Shown here piece after piece: positions 38,640 through 48,330 of a DNA stretch of 64,000 nt (position 1 is its first letter; every line of letters starts with the position of its first letter). Made by a program: the position numbers and the translations under genes. Under the pieces are notes generated by a model that saw only the letters and a program-made list of their open reading frames with translations, did not search any database and had not been told where the DNA came from. Origin of the DNA: Kosakonia sacchari (lineage in GTDB: Bacteria; Pseudomonadota; Gammaproteobacteria; Enterobacterales; Enterobacteriaceae); assembly GCA_900109485.1 (NCBI GenBank), contig FOAY01000006.1, positions 173,004 through 237,003 of the forward strand. Direction: 5' to 3'.

Positions 38640-39465
38640 GTTGCGGCTCCAGTACATCGCGCAGGCCGTCGCCCAGCAGGTTGAAAGCGAGGCTTGCCAG
38701 TAAGATCACCGCACCAGGCGCTGCGGCAATCCACCATTGATCGAAAATCACCTGCATACCGTCGGCGATCATCGCGCCCCATTCCGCCATCGGCGGGCGC
38801 GCGCCTAAGCCTAAGAAACCCAGCCCGGCGGCAGCCAGAATGATGCCCGCCAGATCGAGCGCGAGGCGCACAATCGCCGAGGGCAAACAGAGCGGCAGAA
38901 TATGGCCAGACAGCAGCCGCCAGCCGCGAATGCCCATCATTTCGGCGGCGGCCAGATAATCACTGTGACGCAAACGCTGGATCTCGCTACGCGCCTGGCG
39001 GGCGTAAGCGGGCCAGGTGGTTAGCGCCAGCGCCAGCGCACCGTTCACCAGCCCTGGGCCAAGCATGGCGACAAAGGCAAAGGCGAGGATCAGGCGCGGC
39101 ATCGACATCACCACATCGGTAAAGCGCATCAGCACGCGCTCCAGCCAGCCGCCGTAATAGCCGGAAACAATACCGATCAGCAGCCCGACGGGCAGAGTAA
39201 TGGCGGTCACCAGCGCCACCAGACCGAGCGCCGGGCGGGTGCCGTAAATCAGCCGCGAGAGCAAATCGCGCCCGTAGCTGTCGGTGCCGAGCCAGTATTG
39301 CGCACCTGGAGCCTGCAAGCGCGCGGCGGCGTCCTGCCAGTTGGGATCGCGCGGCGCGAGCCACGGCGCAAAGAGGGCAATCAGCAGCAGCAGGGCGACA
39401 ATCAGCAGCCCGCTAAACGCGGCGGGCGAGCGGCGCAGACGGCGCAGAAAAAGAGTCGTCGGCAT
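38632..39465 (-). CDS. Peptide/nickel-type ABC permease (DppC-like)
   Basis: A 277-residue permease with an N-terminal span (AFSGLLIVALLLLIALFAPW), the GTDSYGRDLLSRLIYG motif of DppC/OppC/NikC, and the ATPase-contact loop AEMMGIRGWRLLSGHILP. It forms the channel with the DppB-like partner. Its start overlaps the partner's stop by one base. Confidence 0.92.
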   Translation of the reverse strand: MPTTLFLRRLRRSPAAFSGLLIVALLLLIALFAPWLAPRDPNWQDAAARLQAPGAQYWLGTDSYGRDLLSRLIYGTRPALGLVALVTAITLPVGLLIGIVSGYYGGWLERVLMRFTDVVMSMPRLILAFAFVAMLGPGLVNGALALALTTWPAYARQARSEIQRLRHSDYLAAAEMMGIRGWRLLSGHILPLCLPSAIVRLALDLAGIILAAAGLGFLGLGARPPMAEWGAMIADGMQVIFDQWWIAAAPGAVILLASLAFNLLGDGLRDVLEPQHD

Positions 39466-40514
39466 CAGCGCACCCTCGGATCGGTTAACCGTACCAGCAG
39501 GTCGGTCAGGTTATTGATCAGCACAAAGCAGACACCGATCACCAGCGTACCGCCCATGATGGCGGTGGTGTCACCAGCGAACAGCGCCGTGGTGAGATAA
39601 CGGCCAATGCCGGGCCAGGAGAAGACCGTTTCGGTGAGTACCGCGCCTTCCAGCATGCTGGTGTACGCCAGCGCGATCACCGTCAGCAGCGTACCGCGAA
39701 TATTCGGCAGCACATGGCGCAGCAAAATGGTCCTCTCGCCTGCGCCTTTGGCACGCGCCAGCAAAATGTACTCTTTGTTCATCTCGCTCAGGCAGGCAGA
39801 GCGGGTAAGGCGGGTAATGCTTGCCAGCGAATAGTAGGCCAGCAGCAGCACCGGCAGCAGCAGGTGGCTGAGCGCATTTTTAAACGCGCCGCTGTCGCCG
39901 GAAAGCCAGGTGTCGATCAGCGCAAAACCCGTGCGCGGCGTGACGGTGTACTGGTAGATATCATCAAGCCTGCCCGGCCCGGCGCTCCATTGCAGGCGGG
40001 CGTAAAACAGCGCCAGCATCAACAAACCCAGCCAGAAAATTGGCACCGAGTTGCCGAGCAGCGTAAAGGTGCGCACCGCCATATCCCACAGCGAGCCTTT
40101 AAAGCGCGCGCATAAAACGCCCGCGATCACGCCGAGTACGCTGCCGACAATCAGTGCCAGCGTCGCCAGCTCCAGCGTCGCCGGAAACGCGGCGAGCAGA
40201 TCCTGCAACACCGGCTGCCCGGTGGCGCTGGCGGTGCCTAAATCGCCATGGGCCAGGTTCACCAGGTAGTGCCAGAACTGCACCGGCAAAGGCTGGTCCA
40301 GCCCCAGTTGATGACGAACCTGATCGTAGGTGGACTGGCTGGCATGATCGCCGACAATCTGCAAAACCCGGTCAACGGGGGAGAAGGCCGACAGCGAAAA
40401 GGTCACCAGCAGCAGGCCAAAAAGCGTCAGGGCCAGCGTGAGCAGCCCCTGAAATAGCGCGAGCAGAGGGCGTTTTATGCGCCGCTCTGCTCTGTTGGGT
40501 AAGACCACTGACAT
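39465..40514 (-). CDS. Peptide/nickel-type ABC permease (DppB-like)
   Basis: A 349-residue permease. The first span (LLALFQGLLTLALTLFGLLL) is followed by a periplasmic part with RHQLGLDQPLPVQFWHYL, then the BPD_transp_1 core with the contact loop EYILLARAKGAGERTILLRH. ATG 40514 is used; the frame extends 31 codons further over a hairpin after the binding-protein gene. It is slightly longer than DppB. Confidence 0.9.
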   Translation of the reverse strand: MSVVLPNRAERRIKRPLLALFQGLLTLALTLFGLLLVTFSLSAFSPVDRVLQIVGDHASQSTYDQVRHQLGLDQPLPVQFWHYLVNLAHGDLGTASATGQPVLQDLLAAFPATLELATLALIVGSVLGVIAGVLCARFKGSLWDMAVRTFTLLGNSVPIFWLGLLMLALFYARLQWSAGPGRLDDIYQYTVTPRTGFALIDTWLSGDSGAFKNALSHLLLPVLLLAYYSLASITRLTRSACLSEMNKEYILLARAKGAGERTILLRHVLPNIRGTLLTVIALAYTSMLEGAVLTETVFSWPGIGRYLTTALFAGDTTAIMGGTLVIGVCFVLINNLTDLLVRLTDPRVR

Positions 40515-40542
40515 GGAAAAACTCGTCTTCAGCGAAAGAACC

Positions 40543-40560
40543 CTCCCGCGCGGGCGGGAG
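40543..40560. promoter_or_regulatory. Intercistronic hairpin after the binding-protein gene
   Basis: CTCCCGC and GCGGGAG form a 7-bp stem in the 55-base gap between binding-protein and permease genes. Such hairpins commonly stabilise the binding-protein mRNA or partly terminate, giving excess binding protein. Confidence 0.5.
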
Positions 40561-40569
40561 GCGGAAACG

Positions 40570-42138
40570 TTACTTGGTGACGCGGTCGTACCACACCATA
40601 TCCGCATTCAGCCCCTGCTGGTAGCCTTTCACGTTATCGCGCACCACGATCTGCGTTTTGCCCTGATCAACAAAGACATACGGCGAGTTGTGCTGCAACT
40701 CCTGCTGCATTTTCTTGTACAGTTCGAGGCGTTTTGCCGCATCCGGTTCGGCCACCGCTGCCAGCGTCTCTTTATTCAGTTGCGGGATCTGCCAGCCGTT
40801 CAGCCCGGCCACGGTGCTGGATTTACCATCGTTCCAGGCAAAAGCGCTGGCGTTCGAGTGGGCGTCGAAGTAATCCGGGATCCACAAACGAATCGCCGCC
40901 TGATGCTGTTTCGCGCGTACGCGAGCGTACACCTGGCTACCCGCTGCGGGCAGCAGATCCACTTTCACGCCGCCCTGGGCGAAGCTGGCCTGCATTGACT
41001 GGGCAATGGTGATAAACGGCGGTTTGTTCTCAACATCCAGCGTGAAATGCGCGTCTTTAATGCCCGCTTTGGCGAGGATCGCTTTGGCTTTCGCCGGATC
41101 AAAGGTGAACGGGTTATCCTCCAGTGCGCCCGGCAGGCCGACCGGCAGGAAGCTCTGGTGCACAAAATACTGGCCTTTCAGCAGATCTTTGGTGATGCCG
41201 TTGTAATCAACCAGCCAGCGCGCGGCTTCCCAGAACGCCGGGTTGTTCAGCAGCGGGTTGGCGCTGTTGGCGGTGTTAAACACCAGGTAATTCTGCTCGG
41301 CGGACGGAATGCTCAGCACTTTCACGCCTTTCTTATCCGCCAGCGCGCTGATTTGATCGGCGCCCAGATCGCGCGCGACATCGGCATCGCCCTGCTGGAT
41401 CAGCAGACGGCGGGAAGCCGGATCCGGCACGTTTTTAATGATGATGTTTTTAAGCTTCGGCGCGCCGCCAGGCGCGCTGGCGTTGGCATCCAGCACGATG
41501 GCCTGGTGCGGCTGGTAGACGCGCATTTTAAACGCGCCGCTGCCCGCCGAGTGCATCTTCAGCCAGGCGTTGCCGAAGTCATTGCCCTGCACATTGGCGC
41601 TGACCAGCTTCTCATCGACGATCGAGGCAATCGGCGTGGAGAGAATATTCAGCGCTACCGCCGGGCTGACATCCGCCGTCCAGTGCAGTTGCAGGGTGTG
41701 GTCATCCACTTTCTTCAACTGGCTGGCAATATTATCCGGCTGCCAGCCCAGCACGTTGAGGATAAACGCCGGGGATTTGTTGAGCGTCACCGCGCGGGTA
41801 TACGAGAAAATCACATCTTCCGGGCGCAGCGGGTTGCCGGAGGCAAATTTCGCGTCGCGCTTCAGTTTGATGGTCAGGGTTTTTGCCGCTGCGTCTGCCT
41901 GCCAGCTTTCGGCCAGGATCGGGGTGATTTTTTCCGGGTTTTCACGATCGGGCTGCACCAGGCGCTGGTACAGGCTTGGCACGGTCTGAATACTGGAAAG
42001 CTCGTTCGCTTCCGCTGGGTCAAGGCTGACAATATCGTCTAAACCCTGGGCAACCACCAGCGTATCCGGCGGTGTTGCCGCGTAGCTGGCAGCAGAAAGA
42101 AGCGCCAATACGACAACAGAGAGCAGTTTTTTAGTCAT
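40570..42138 (-). CDS. Peptide-type periplasmic binding protein (SBP_bac_5)
   Basis: A 522-residue binding protein with a signal peptide (KKLLSVVVLALLSAASYA) and the SBP_bac_5 fold: ESWQADAAAKTLTIKLKRDA and LVFNTANSANPLLNNPAFWEA. It is the first gene of a complete five-gene importer for a peptide, nickel complex, opine or similar solute. It is not closely alike to the binding protein at 494-2008, so the two transporters are separate. The ligand is not evident. Confidence 0.92.
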   Translation of the reverse strand: MTKKLLSVVVLALLSAASYAATPPDTLVVAQGLDDIVSLDPAEANELSSIQTVPSLYQRLVQPDRENPEKITPILAESWQADAAAKTLTIKLKRDAKFASGNPLRPEDVIFSYTRAVTLNKSPAFILNVLGWQPDNIASQLKKVDDHTLQLHWTADVSPAVALNILSTPIASIVDEKLVSANVQGNDFGNAWLKMHSAGSGAFKMRVYQPHQAIVLDANASAPGGAPKLKNIIIKNVPDPASRRLLIQQGDADVARDLGADQISALADKKGVKVLSIPSAEQNYLVFNTANSANPLLNNPAFWEAARWLVDYNGITKDLLKGQYFVHQSFLPVGLPGALEDNPFTFDPAKAKAILAKAGIKDAHFTLDVENKPPFITIAQSMQASFAQGGVKVDLLPAAGSQVYARVRAKQHQAAIRLWIPDYFDAHSNASAFAWNDGKSSTVAGLNGWQIPQLNKETLAAVAEPDAAKRLELYKKMQQELQHNSPYVFVDQGKTQIVVRDNVKGYQQGLNADMVWYDRVTK

Positions 42139-42281
42139 AAGAAATCCCTGAAAAGTTAATACGATGTGATTATTTTGTACCGCTAAGGTAGGCCAGCTTC
42201 TGACGTTTCTTAAAGTTTAAATTCATCTTTCTATATGCTGCCTGCGCATAAGCCAGATTGTTTTTGCATTAGGGGAAAGAT

Positions 42282-42303
42282 GCGCGGGGCGAGCGCCCCG
42301 CGC
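42282..42303 (-). terminator. GC-rich terminator of the sugar catabolic operon
   Basis: GCGCGGGGC and GCCCCGCGC form a 9-bp stem with a 4-base loop, starting 8 bases after the kinase stop. On the minus strand ATCTTTCCCC follows, a weak T-tract. Confidence 0.5.
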
Positions 42304-42311
42304 AGAGAGAA

Positions 42312-43817
42312 TTACTTCGTCGAGCGCGCCAGTTGCACTGCGTTTTGCCAGTCAAACCAGCGTTTTTGCAAGCGGCCATGACGCGCCATATCCGGCTGAA
42401 AAGTAATGTGTTCCGGCAGGTAGCGGCGCAGCTGCTCGGCATCAATGCGCAGCAGCGCTTTACGCGCCAGCAGCGCCGCGCCGATTGCCGATAGCTCCGG
42501 AACATCGCTGCGCATCACCGGGCAGCCAAGCAGATCCGCCTGGTACTGCATTAGCCAGTCATTCTTCGTCGGCCCGCCGTCCACCATCAGCGCCTTCAGC
42601 GTGAAATCACCGTGCTGGCGCATGGCGACCACCACATCAGCAATTTGATAAGTGATGGACTCCAGCGCGGCGCGAATCAGATGCGCGCGTTTAACGCCGC
42701 GGCTTAAACCGTGGATCAAACCGCGCGCCTGCTCATCCCACCACGGCGCGCCCAGCCCGGTTAGCGCCGGAACAAAGTAGACGCCAAGCGTGGAATCCAC
42801 CGACGCGGGCAGCGCGCTGAGCGCCTGCGCCAGTTCGGCTTCCGGCAGCTCGCTCAGCCCGGTGCTTTCAACCATCCACGCCACCGCATCGCCGGTGTGC
42901 GGAATATTGCCTTCCAGCCCGTAAACCAATTTTTCGCCGTCGTGCCAGGCGACGGTCGTCGCCAGTGATTTCACGTCACCCTGCGCCGGTGCAACCGGCA
43001 CCATCACCGACGAGCCGGTGCCGTAAGTTGCTTTAACGCAGCCCGCCGCGCCCAGCCCGTGGGCGAACAGCGCAGCGTGGGAATCGCCAATCATCGCCAG
43101 CAGCGGAATACCGTCCGGAATGCCCGCCAGCCCCTGGGTGTGACCGAATAATCCGCTGGAGGGGCGGATTTCAGGCAGCGCCCGGCGCGGAATGCCGAAC
43201 AGTTCCAGCATGCCGTCATCCCACTCGCCGCGTTGCAGATTCAGCAACTGGGTGCGCGAAGCGTTGGAATAATCACAGCAAAACGCTGCGCCGCCGGTGA
43301 AGTGCCACAGCAGCCAGCTATCGATCGTGCCAAGGCAAATCTCGCCCTGTTCCGCCAGCGCGCGGGCGTTGGGCGTGGCATCGAGCAGCCAGCGCATTTT
43401 CGAGGCGGAGAACAGCGGCGCGACCGGCAAGCCGGTCACGGCTTTAATCTCCGCTTCGCGCCCCTGTTCACGCAGGGCGTGGCAAAAATCGGCGGTACGC
43501 GAACACTGCCAGCTTAGCGCCGGGCCTAACGGTTGCCCGCTGGCGCGATACCAGCCGATGGCGGTTTCGCGCTGGTTGCTGATCGCCAGCGCCGCGACGT
43601 TGTGTGCGCCAACGGCGTCAATCACCTGGCGCACCACGGAAAGCGAGGCTTCCAGCAGCAGCTCGCCGGACTGCTCCACCCAGCCTTCGCGCGGCGTCTG
43701 GATGCTCAGCGGCCGCGCGCATTTGGCAACCACGGCACCGCTGGCGTCCAGCGCAATAGCTTTCGCGTTGGTGGTGCCTTCGTCCAGCGCGATAATGATC
43801 TCTTTATTCAGCGACAT
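42312..43817 (-). CDS. FGGY-family carbohydrate kinase
   Basis: A 501-residue kinase of the GlpK/XylB fold: ALDEGTTNAKAIALD (phosphate loop), ISNQRETAIGWYRASGQPLG, the catalytic Asp region LLAMIGDSHAALF, and the ATP-binding LMVDGGPTKNDWLMQ. It is the last of four catabolic genes, 18 bases after the isomerase-like gene. With a split transketolase upstream, a ketose such as D-apulose is a plausible substrate. Glycerol and xylulose are alternatives by family alone. Confidence 0.9.
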   Translation of the reverse strand: MSLNKEIIIALDEGTTNAKAIALDASGAVVAKCARPLSIQTPREGWVEQSGELLLEASLSVVRQVIDAVGAHNVAALAISNQRETAIGWYRASGQPLGPALSWQCSRTADFCHALREQGREAEIKAVTGLPVAPLFSASKMRWLLDATPNARALAEQGEICLGTIDSWLLWHFTGGAAFCCDYSNASRTQLLNLQRGEWDDGMLELFGIPRRALPEIRPSSGLFGHTQGLAGIPDGIPLLAMIGDSHAALFAHGLGAAGCVKATYGTGSSVMVPVAPAQGDVKSLATTVAWHDGEKLVYGLEGNIPHTGDAVAWMVESTGLSELPEAELAQALSALPASVDSTLGVYFVPALTGLGAPWWDEQARGLIHGLSRGVKRAHLIRAALESITYQIADVVVAMRQHGDFTLKALMVDGGPTKNDWLMQYQADLLGCPVMRSDVPELSAIGAALLARKALLRIDAEQLRRYLPEHITFQPDMARHGRLQKRWFDWQNAVQLARSTK

Positions 43818-43835
43818 GGCGTCTCTCCCGGCGGC

Positions 43836-45254
43836 CTATTGATGGAGATACGTTTCGACGCCGAGATAACGGGTAAAGGCTTCGTGCAGGATCTCCGCGC
43901 TGTCCGCATGGTTCATCGCCACGTGGTGTTCGAAGCCGTTACGGCAGATCCACGCCAGCAGGTTTTCCAGGTTGGGCACCTGAATCACCGCGCGGCAGCC
44001 GACGGTATCGAGCGGATCGTCAACCGACTGCCCGGCACCGACATAGGCTTTGATCTCGCCGCTCAGATCGTCAGTACTTAAGCGGAAGTAGGTGAGCGCG
44101 CCCGCTTTCAGGCGGCCATGCACCGCGCCGCAGGTGTTCTCTTTGCCAACGGTGGTGCCGATGATATCGGCGGTGCCCATATGCGGGCTTTCGAGGCTGG
44201 CGGAAGCGAAGTTACCGCAGTGAAACAGCACACATTTGTTGCGATCGTCGCCAAAATTGTTGTTCCAGTCGGCAATGGAGGCCGGGCTCATATTGGCGCT
44301 CGCCAGCGCATACATCGACAGCGCGCCCATCACGTCCACTTCGCAGGCCGACGGCATTAACTGGCCGGACATCACGCTCATGATCGAACAGACGTTAATG
44401 CCGAGATTCTCCTGCAACGAGGTCCAGCACTGGATGGCGGTAGTGTCGATATCGTTGGCGATCACCCATTCGCTGATCACCACGAACAGTTTCGCCATCG
44501 TCACCAGTTTGTCGGCGGGAATGGCGCTGGCATCGGCGTTATCCAGCAGCAGGCGGCGTTTTTCATCGACGCGAATATCGTCATCGCGCAGGGTTTTGAT
44601 GCGGGTAAAGACTTCGGAAAGATCGAGGGTTTCTACTGCAATCCCCAGCCGTTCGAGCAGTTTTTCGCTGTAACGCACGGTATTGAATCCGGCAGGCCGC
44701 GCGCCAATTGCGCCAACGCGCACGCCGCGCATGCTGCTGACCACCCGGCAAATCTGCTCAAAACGCCGCAGATCTTTTTCAAACACCTCGCCGCTTAACG
44801 CGCAAACATGCTGGGTGGTGAGGGTAAAGGGAATGCCATACTGGCGCAGGTTATTGCACAGGGAGATTTTGCCGCAGAAACTGTCGCGGCGCGTCGCCAG
44901 CCCCATTTTGTCCAGATTATCCTCTTCGGCCTGCACCAGCACCGGCACATTCAGCCCGGAAAGGCGCAGGGTTTCCGCCACCGCTTTTTCATCGCCAAAG
45001 TTGGGCAGCAGCACCACCACGCCGTGGATCTCATCGCGGTGAGCGCGGAACAGTTCCGCGCAGATTTTCGCATCCTGGCGGGTTTCTACACCGCCGAGTT
45101 CGGTTTGCGTCTCATCGAGCATAATGGTGTTGATGCCAAGACGGCTGAACAGCGCGACGGCCTGCTCGCGGGCTTCGGCGACCAGATAGCTTGGGAAGAA
45201 ACCACGGTTGCCAATGATCACCGCCATGGTCAGTTGTTGCGGAATTCGGGACAT
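43836..45254 (-). CDS. L-fucose/L-arabinose isomerase-family protein
   Basis: A 472-residue protein with the fucose/arabinose isomerase fold: N-terminal GNRGFFPSYLVAEAREQAV, VVVLLPNFGDEKAV, the metal and substrate region QCWTSLQENLGINVCSIMS, and CEVDVMGALSMYAL. It should interconvert an aldose and a ketose (D-apiose to D-apulose if the pathway assignment holds). Canonical FucI is longer (about 590 residues), so this is a separate subgroup. It lies between the transketolase and kinase genes. Confidence 0.82.
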   Translation of the reverse strand: MSRIPQQLTMAVIIGNRGFFPSYLVAEAREQAVALFSRLGINTIMLDETQTELGGVETRQDAKICAELFRAHRDEIHGVVVLLPNFGDEKAVAETLRLSGLNVPVLVQAEEDNLDKMGLATRRDSFCGKISLCNNLRQYGIPFTLTTQHVCALSGEVFEKDLRRFEQICRVVSSMRGVRVGAIGARPAGFNTVRYSEKLLERLGIAVETLDLSEVFTRIKTLRDDDIRVDEKRRLLLDNADASAIPADKLVTMAKLFVVISEWVIANDIDTTAIQCWTSLQENLGINVCSIMSVMSGQLMPSACEVDVMGALSMYALASANMSPASIADWNNNFGDDRNKCVLFHCGNFASASLESPHMGTADIIGTTVGKENTCGAVHGRLKAGALTYFRLSTDDLSGEIKAYVGAGQSVDDPLDTVGCRAVIQVPNLENLLAWICRNGFEHHVAMNHADSAEILHEAFTRYLGVETYLHQ

Positions 45255-45290
45255 TGTTCTCTCTCCAGTAAGATGTTCTTTTTATTGTTA

Positions 45291-46235
45291 TTACCGCGCG
45301 CTCAGCAGTTCGCGGGCATTTTTTACCACGCCAGCCGCATCGATTTGATGCCGGGCGCGGGTTGCTGCGCGATCGGCGGCGATGGCGTATTGCCCGTCGG
45401 CAATGCCCAGCCGACGCAGCGGTAGTGCGCATCCGGCTTCGGCCAGGACTTCAGCCACCAGGCTGCCGACGCCGCCGTTGATGTTGTGCTCTTCGACGCT
45501 GACCACGGCGCGGTGGGATTTCAGCGCGGTCAGTAGCTGGGATATATTGCAGGGACGAATAGACGGTACACTGATAACACTGGCCTCAATACCTTCTGCT
45601 GCCAGTTGTGTGGCGGCTTCGACAATTTCATGGACCGTCGAACCCATCGCCACCAGCGCGATATCGCGCCCGCTCCGCAGTACATCAATGTTGCCCGGCG
45701 CAAAGCGGTAGCTTTCGTCATGCAGTTCCGGCAGCGCTTTGCCATCAAGGCGGATATAGACCGGGCCAACGTGGGCGAGGGCGTAATCAATGATCTGCCG
45801 ACACTCCAGCGGGCTGGATGGGGCATAGATTTCGATATTGCCGAAACCGCGCAGCACCGAGATATCGTCGATACTGTGGTGCGTGCTGGCCAGCGGGCCG
45901 TAGCTGGCGCCCGCGTTAAGGCCAAACAGCTTCACGTTGGTGTTGTTGTAGCAAATATCGACTTTGATCTGCTCGTTGGCGCGGGAGATCAAAAACGGCG
46001 CGGCGTTACAGGTGACGGCGATTTTGCCGCCCAGCGCGAGGCCTGCCGCAGCGCCGACCAGCGTCTGTTCGGCGATACCGACGTTTACCACGCGGCCGGG
46101 GAATTTCTGCATAAACGGCGAGATTTTGGCGGTGGAAGTGGAATCCGCCACCACCGGCACCAAGTCCATACCGCTGTCGACCGCGTCGATAAAGGCGTTC
46201 ACCATCACCGTTGCCAGGTGTTCACTGTTACTCAT
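45291..46235 (-). CDS. Transketolase C-terminal subunit
   Basis: A 314-residue protein holding the pyrimidine-binding and C-terminal domains of transketolase. NVGIAEQTLVGAAAGLALGG carries the catalytic Glu that activates thiamine diphosphate, and ASYGPLASTHHSIDDISVLR matches the substrate loop. Its start overlaps the N-terminal-subunit gene by 8 bases, so the two form one enzyme. Split transketolases of this kind act in the apulose-4-phosphate (AptAB) and some sulfosugar pathways. Confidence 0.92.
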   Translation of the reverse strand: MSNSEHLATVMVNAFIDAVDSGMDLVPVVADSTSTAKISPFMQKFPGRVVNVGIAEQTLVGAAAGLALGGKIAVTCNAAPFLISRANEQIKVDICYNNTNVKLFGLNAGASYGPLASTHHSIDDISVLRGFGNIEIYAPSSPLECRQIIDYALAHVGPVYIRLDGKALPELHDESYRFAPGNIDVLRSGRDIALVAMGSTVHEIVEAATQLAAEGIEASVISVPSIRPCNISQLLTALKSHRAVVSVEEHNINGGVGSLVAEVLAEAGCALPLRRLGIADGQYAIAADRAATRARHQIDAAGVVKNARELLSAR

Positions 46236-47058
46236 CTTTCAACTCCTCCAGCGCCAGTTCAACTTCGTCGCCTTTCGGCACGCGGTGGTGCCACTCCGGC
46301 CGCCCCTGAATAAAGGAGATGCCCGCGCCTTTGGTGGTGTGGGCAATCACCACATGCGGTTTACCTGCGGGCCGTAAGCCTTCCAGCGTGCGCACCACAT
46401 CGGCCATATCGTTACCGCGACACTCCGTGACCTGCATACCAAAGGCGCGCCACTTGGCGTCCAGCGGATCGGTATTGAGGATCTCTTTGGTTGGCCCGGC
46501 GAGTTGCAGGCTGTTTTTGTCGTTAATGATGATCAGGTTGTCGAGCTGGTAGTGCGCGGCTACCAGCGCCGCTTCCCAGTTGCTGCCTTCTGCCAGTTCA
46601 CCATCGCCAGTGACCACGAAAACGCGGCGCGCGCTGTTGCTGCGTTTGGCGGCCAGCGCGATGCCGACAGCGACCGGCAAACCGTGACCGAGTGCGCCGG
46701 TGTTGAGTTCAATGCCGGGGGTTTTGTGTTTCACCGGATGGCCGGGCAGGTGCGAATCGGCATGTTGATAGGTGGAAAGCCAGTCGACAGGAATAAACCC
46801 GGCTTCGGCCAGCACGCAGTAATAACCGCCGACCGCGTGGCCTTTCGATTGAATGTAGATGTCCCGCTCATCGCTCTCTTTGGTCTGCGGCGAGCAGTTC
46901 AGGATGCGAAAATAGAGCGCAGTCAGCACTTCTACCTGGGATAAATCAGCCCCGGTATGCCCGCCAGCCGGGCTTTCGGCATTAAGCACGATGATGCGAC
47001 GACGCACCGCGCGGGCTTTTTTTTCAAGCTCATCCACAGAGAGTGAAAACGGATTCAT
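46228..47058 (-). CDS. Transketolase N-terminal subunit
   Basis: A 276-residue protein with the pyrophosphate-binding domain of transketolase: GHTGADLSQVEVLTALYF, SKGHAVGGYYCVLAEAGF, the thiamine-diphosphate motif VTGDGELAEGSNWEAALVAA...NLIIINDKNS. ATG 47058 is the natural start; the longer frame runs over the operator at 47070-47103. It is the first gene of transketolase N - C - isomerase - kinase and is divergent from the SorC regulator. Confidence 0.92.
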   Translation of the reverse strand: MNPFSLSVDELEKKARAVRRRIIVLNAESPAGGHTGADLSQVEVLTALYFRILNCSPQTKESDERDIYIQSKGHAVGGYYCVLAEAGFIPVDWLSTYQHADSHLPGHPVKHKTPGIELNTGALGHGLPVAVGIALAAKRSNSARRVFVVTGDGELAEGSNWEAALVAAHYQLDNLIIINDKNSLQLAGPTKEILNTDPLDAKWRAFGMQVTECRGNDMADVVRTLEGLRPAGKPHVVIAHTTKGAGISFIQGRPEWHHRVPKGDEVELALEELKDE

Positions 47059-47069
47059 AGCGTACCTCT

Positions 47070-47103
47070 TGAATGTATAATCTGTAATGAATAAATATTC
47101 AAT
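47070..47103 (-). promoter_or_regulatory. Composite operator, copy 1
   Basis: Read on the minus strand: TTGAATATTTATTCA, then a spacer, then ATACATTCAA, about 34 bases. It is similar to copies at 47179-47212 and 55158-55191. It ends 12 bases before the transketolase start, next to the ribosome site, as for a repressor. Confidence 0.55.
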
Positions 47104-47178
47104 CAGGGCGTGAAAAGGTTTCCGGATAGCAGGTAACAACGCATTATCGTCAGTTTTTACGACCGGTTGCGACCGTAT

Positions 47179-47212
47179 TGGAATATATATTCACAACTGA
47201 TTTATTATTCAT
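47179..47212 (+). promoter_or_regulatory. Composite operator, copy 2
   Basis: The palindrome GAATATATATTC (47181-47192) is followed 17 bases on by TGATTTATTATTCA (47198-47211). The same two blocks with the same spacing occur at 55158-55191. It lies in the divergent region between the transketolase and SorC genes. Confidence 0.65.
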
Positions 47213-47376
47213 GATTAAAGATATGCCGTGTGTTAAGGTTTGTCTATGCCCGGATCGGGCAAATTTGGAAGAAAGGAGAAAAGGATCACATTTGGATGGG
47301 GGTTGCCGCGTCGGGCTGGCTTGTTATCTATTCAATGATGAATAAAAATATCAGGCATCAGAGAAAGGGGAATCTC

Positions 47377-48330
47377 ATGTCAAAGCAGGATGAACAGCGG
47401 CTGCTGGTGAAAATCGCCACGCTTTATTACAACGAAAATAAAAAACAGTCTGAGATCGCGACGCTGCTGCACCTTTCGCAATCCTTTGTTTCGCGCGCGC
47501 TGACGCGCTGCCAGAAAGAGGGGCTGGTGAAAATCACCGTTGTGCAGCCGACCAATATTTTTGTCGCACTGGAGAAGGCGATTGAGCAACAGTACGGTAT
47601 CCGGCAGGCGATTGTCGTGGATGTCGGGGAAAATCCCGCGAACGCGGCGATCAAGCACGCCATCGGCAGCGCGGCGGCGCACTATGTCGAAACGCGTCTG
47701 CGCCCGGAAGATCTGGTTGGGATCTCGTCATGGAGCAGCACCATTCGCTGCATGGTGGATGAGATGCACCCGCAGAATATCCGCGCTGCCGGGGTGATTC
47801 AGTTGCTGGGCGGCGTCGGGCCGAACGGCAACGTGCAGGCGACGATCCTGACGCAGCAACTGGCGGCGCACCTCGGTTGCCCGGCGTGGCTGCTGCCGTC
47901 GCAGAGTATTGAGCATTCGGTAGATGAGCGGGCGCGGCTGGTGAACAGCCCGGACGTTGCCGCCGTGGTGGCGAAATTTGCCGAAGTGGACGTGGCGATT
48001 GTCGGTATCGGTGAGCTGGAGCCGTCGCAGTTGCTGAAAAATTCCGGCAACTACTACAACGAAAATATGTTGAAACTGCTGGCGGAGCGCGGCGCGGTGG
48101 GCGATATCTGCCTGCACTATTACGACGCGGCGGGCAACCCGGTGCTGAGCCATGAAGAGGATCCGGTGATCGGCATGGAGCTGGCGCAGATCCGCCAGTG
48201 CCCGCAGGTGATTGCGCTGGCGGGCGGCGTTGAAAAACGTAACGCCATTCGCGGCGCGTTGCAGGGCAACTATATCGATGTGTTGATCACCGATTACCCG
48301 ACGGCCCGCAGCCTGGTGCAGGCCGAGTAA
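47377..48330 (+). CDS. SorC/DeoR-type sugar-responsive regulator
   Basis: A 317-residue regulator with an N-terminal helix-turn-helix (KKQSEIATLLHLSQSFVSRA) and a SorC-type sugar-phosphate-binding domain (VGISSWSSTIRCMVDEM, AIVGIGEL, ALAGGVEKRNAIRGALQG). These usually release DNA on binding a phosphorylated pathway intermediate. ATG 47377 with GAGAAAGGGG is preferred to the longer frame from 47230, which would run through conserved upstream DNA. It is the likely user of the three composite operators. Confidence 0.9.
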   Translation: MSKQDEQRLLVKIATLYYNENKKQSEIATLLHLSQSFVSRALTRCQKEGLVKITVVQPTNIFVALEKAIEQQYGIRQAIVVDVGENPANAAIKHAIGSAAAHYVETRLRPEDLVGISSWSSTIRCMVDEMHPQNIRAAGVIQLLGGVGPNGNVQATILTQQLAAHLGCPAWLLPSQSIEHSVDERARLVNSPDVAAVVAKFAEVDVAIVGIGELEPSQLLKNSGNYYNENMLKLLAERGAVGDICLHYYDAAGNPVLSHEEDPVIGMELAQIRQCPQVIALAGGVEKRNAIRGALQGNYIDVLITDYPTARSLVQAE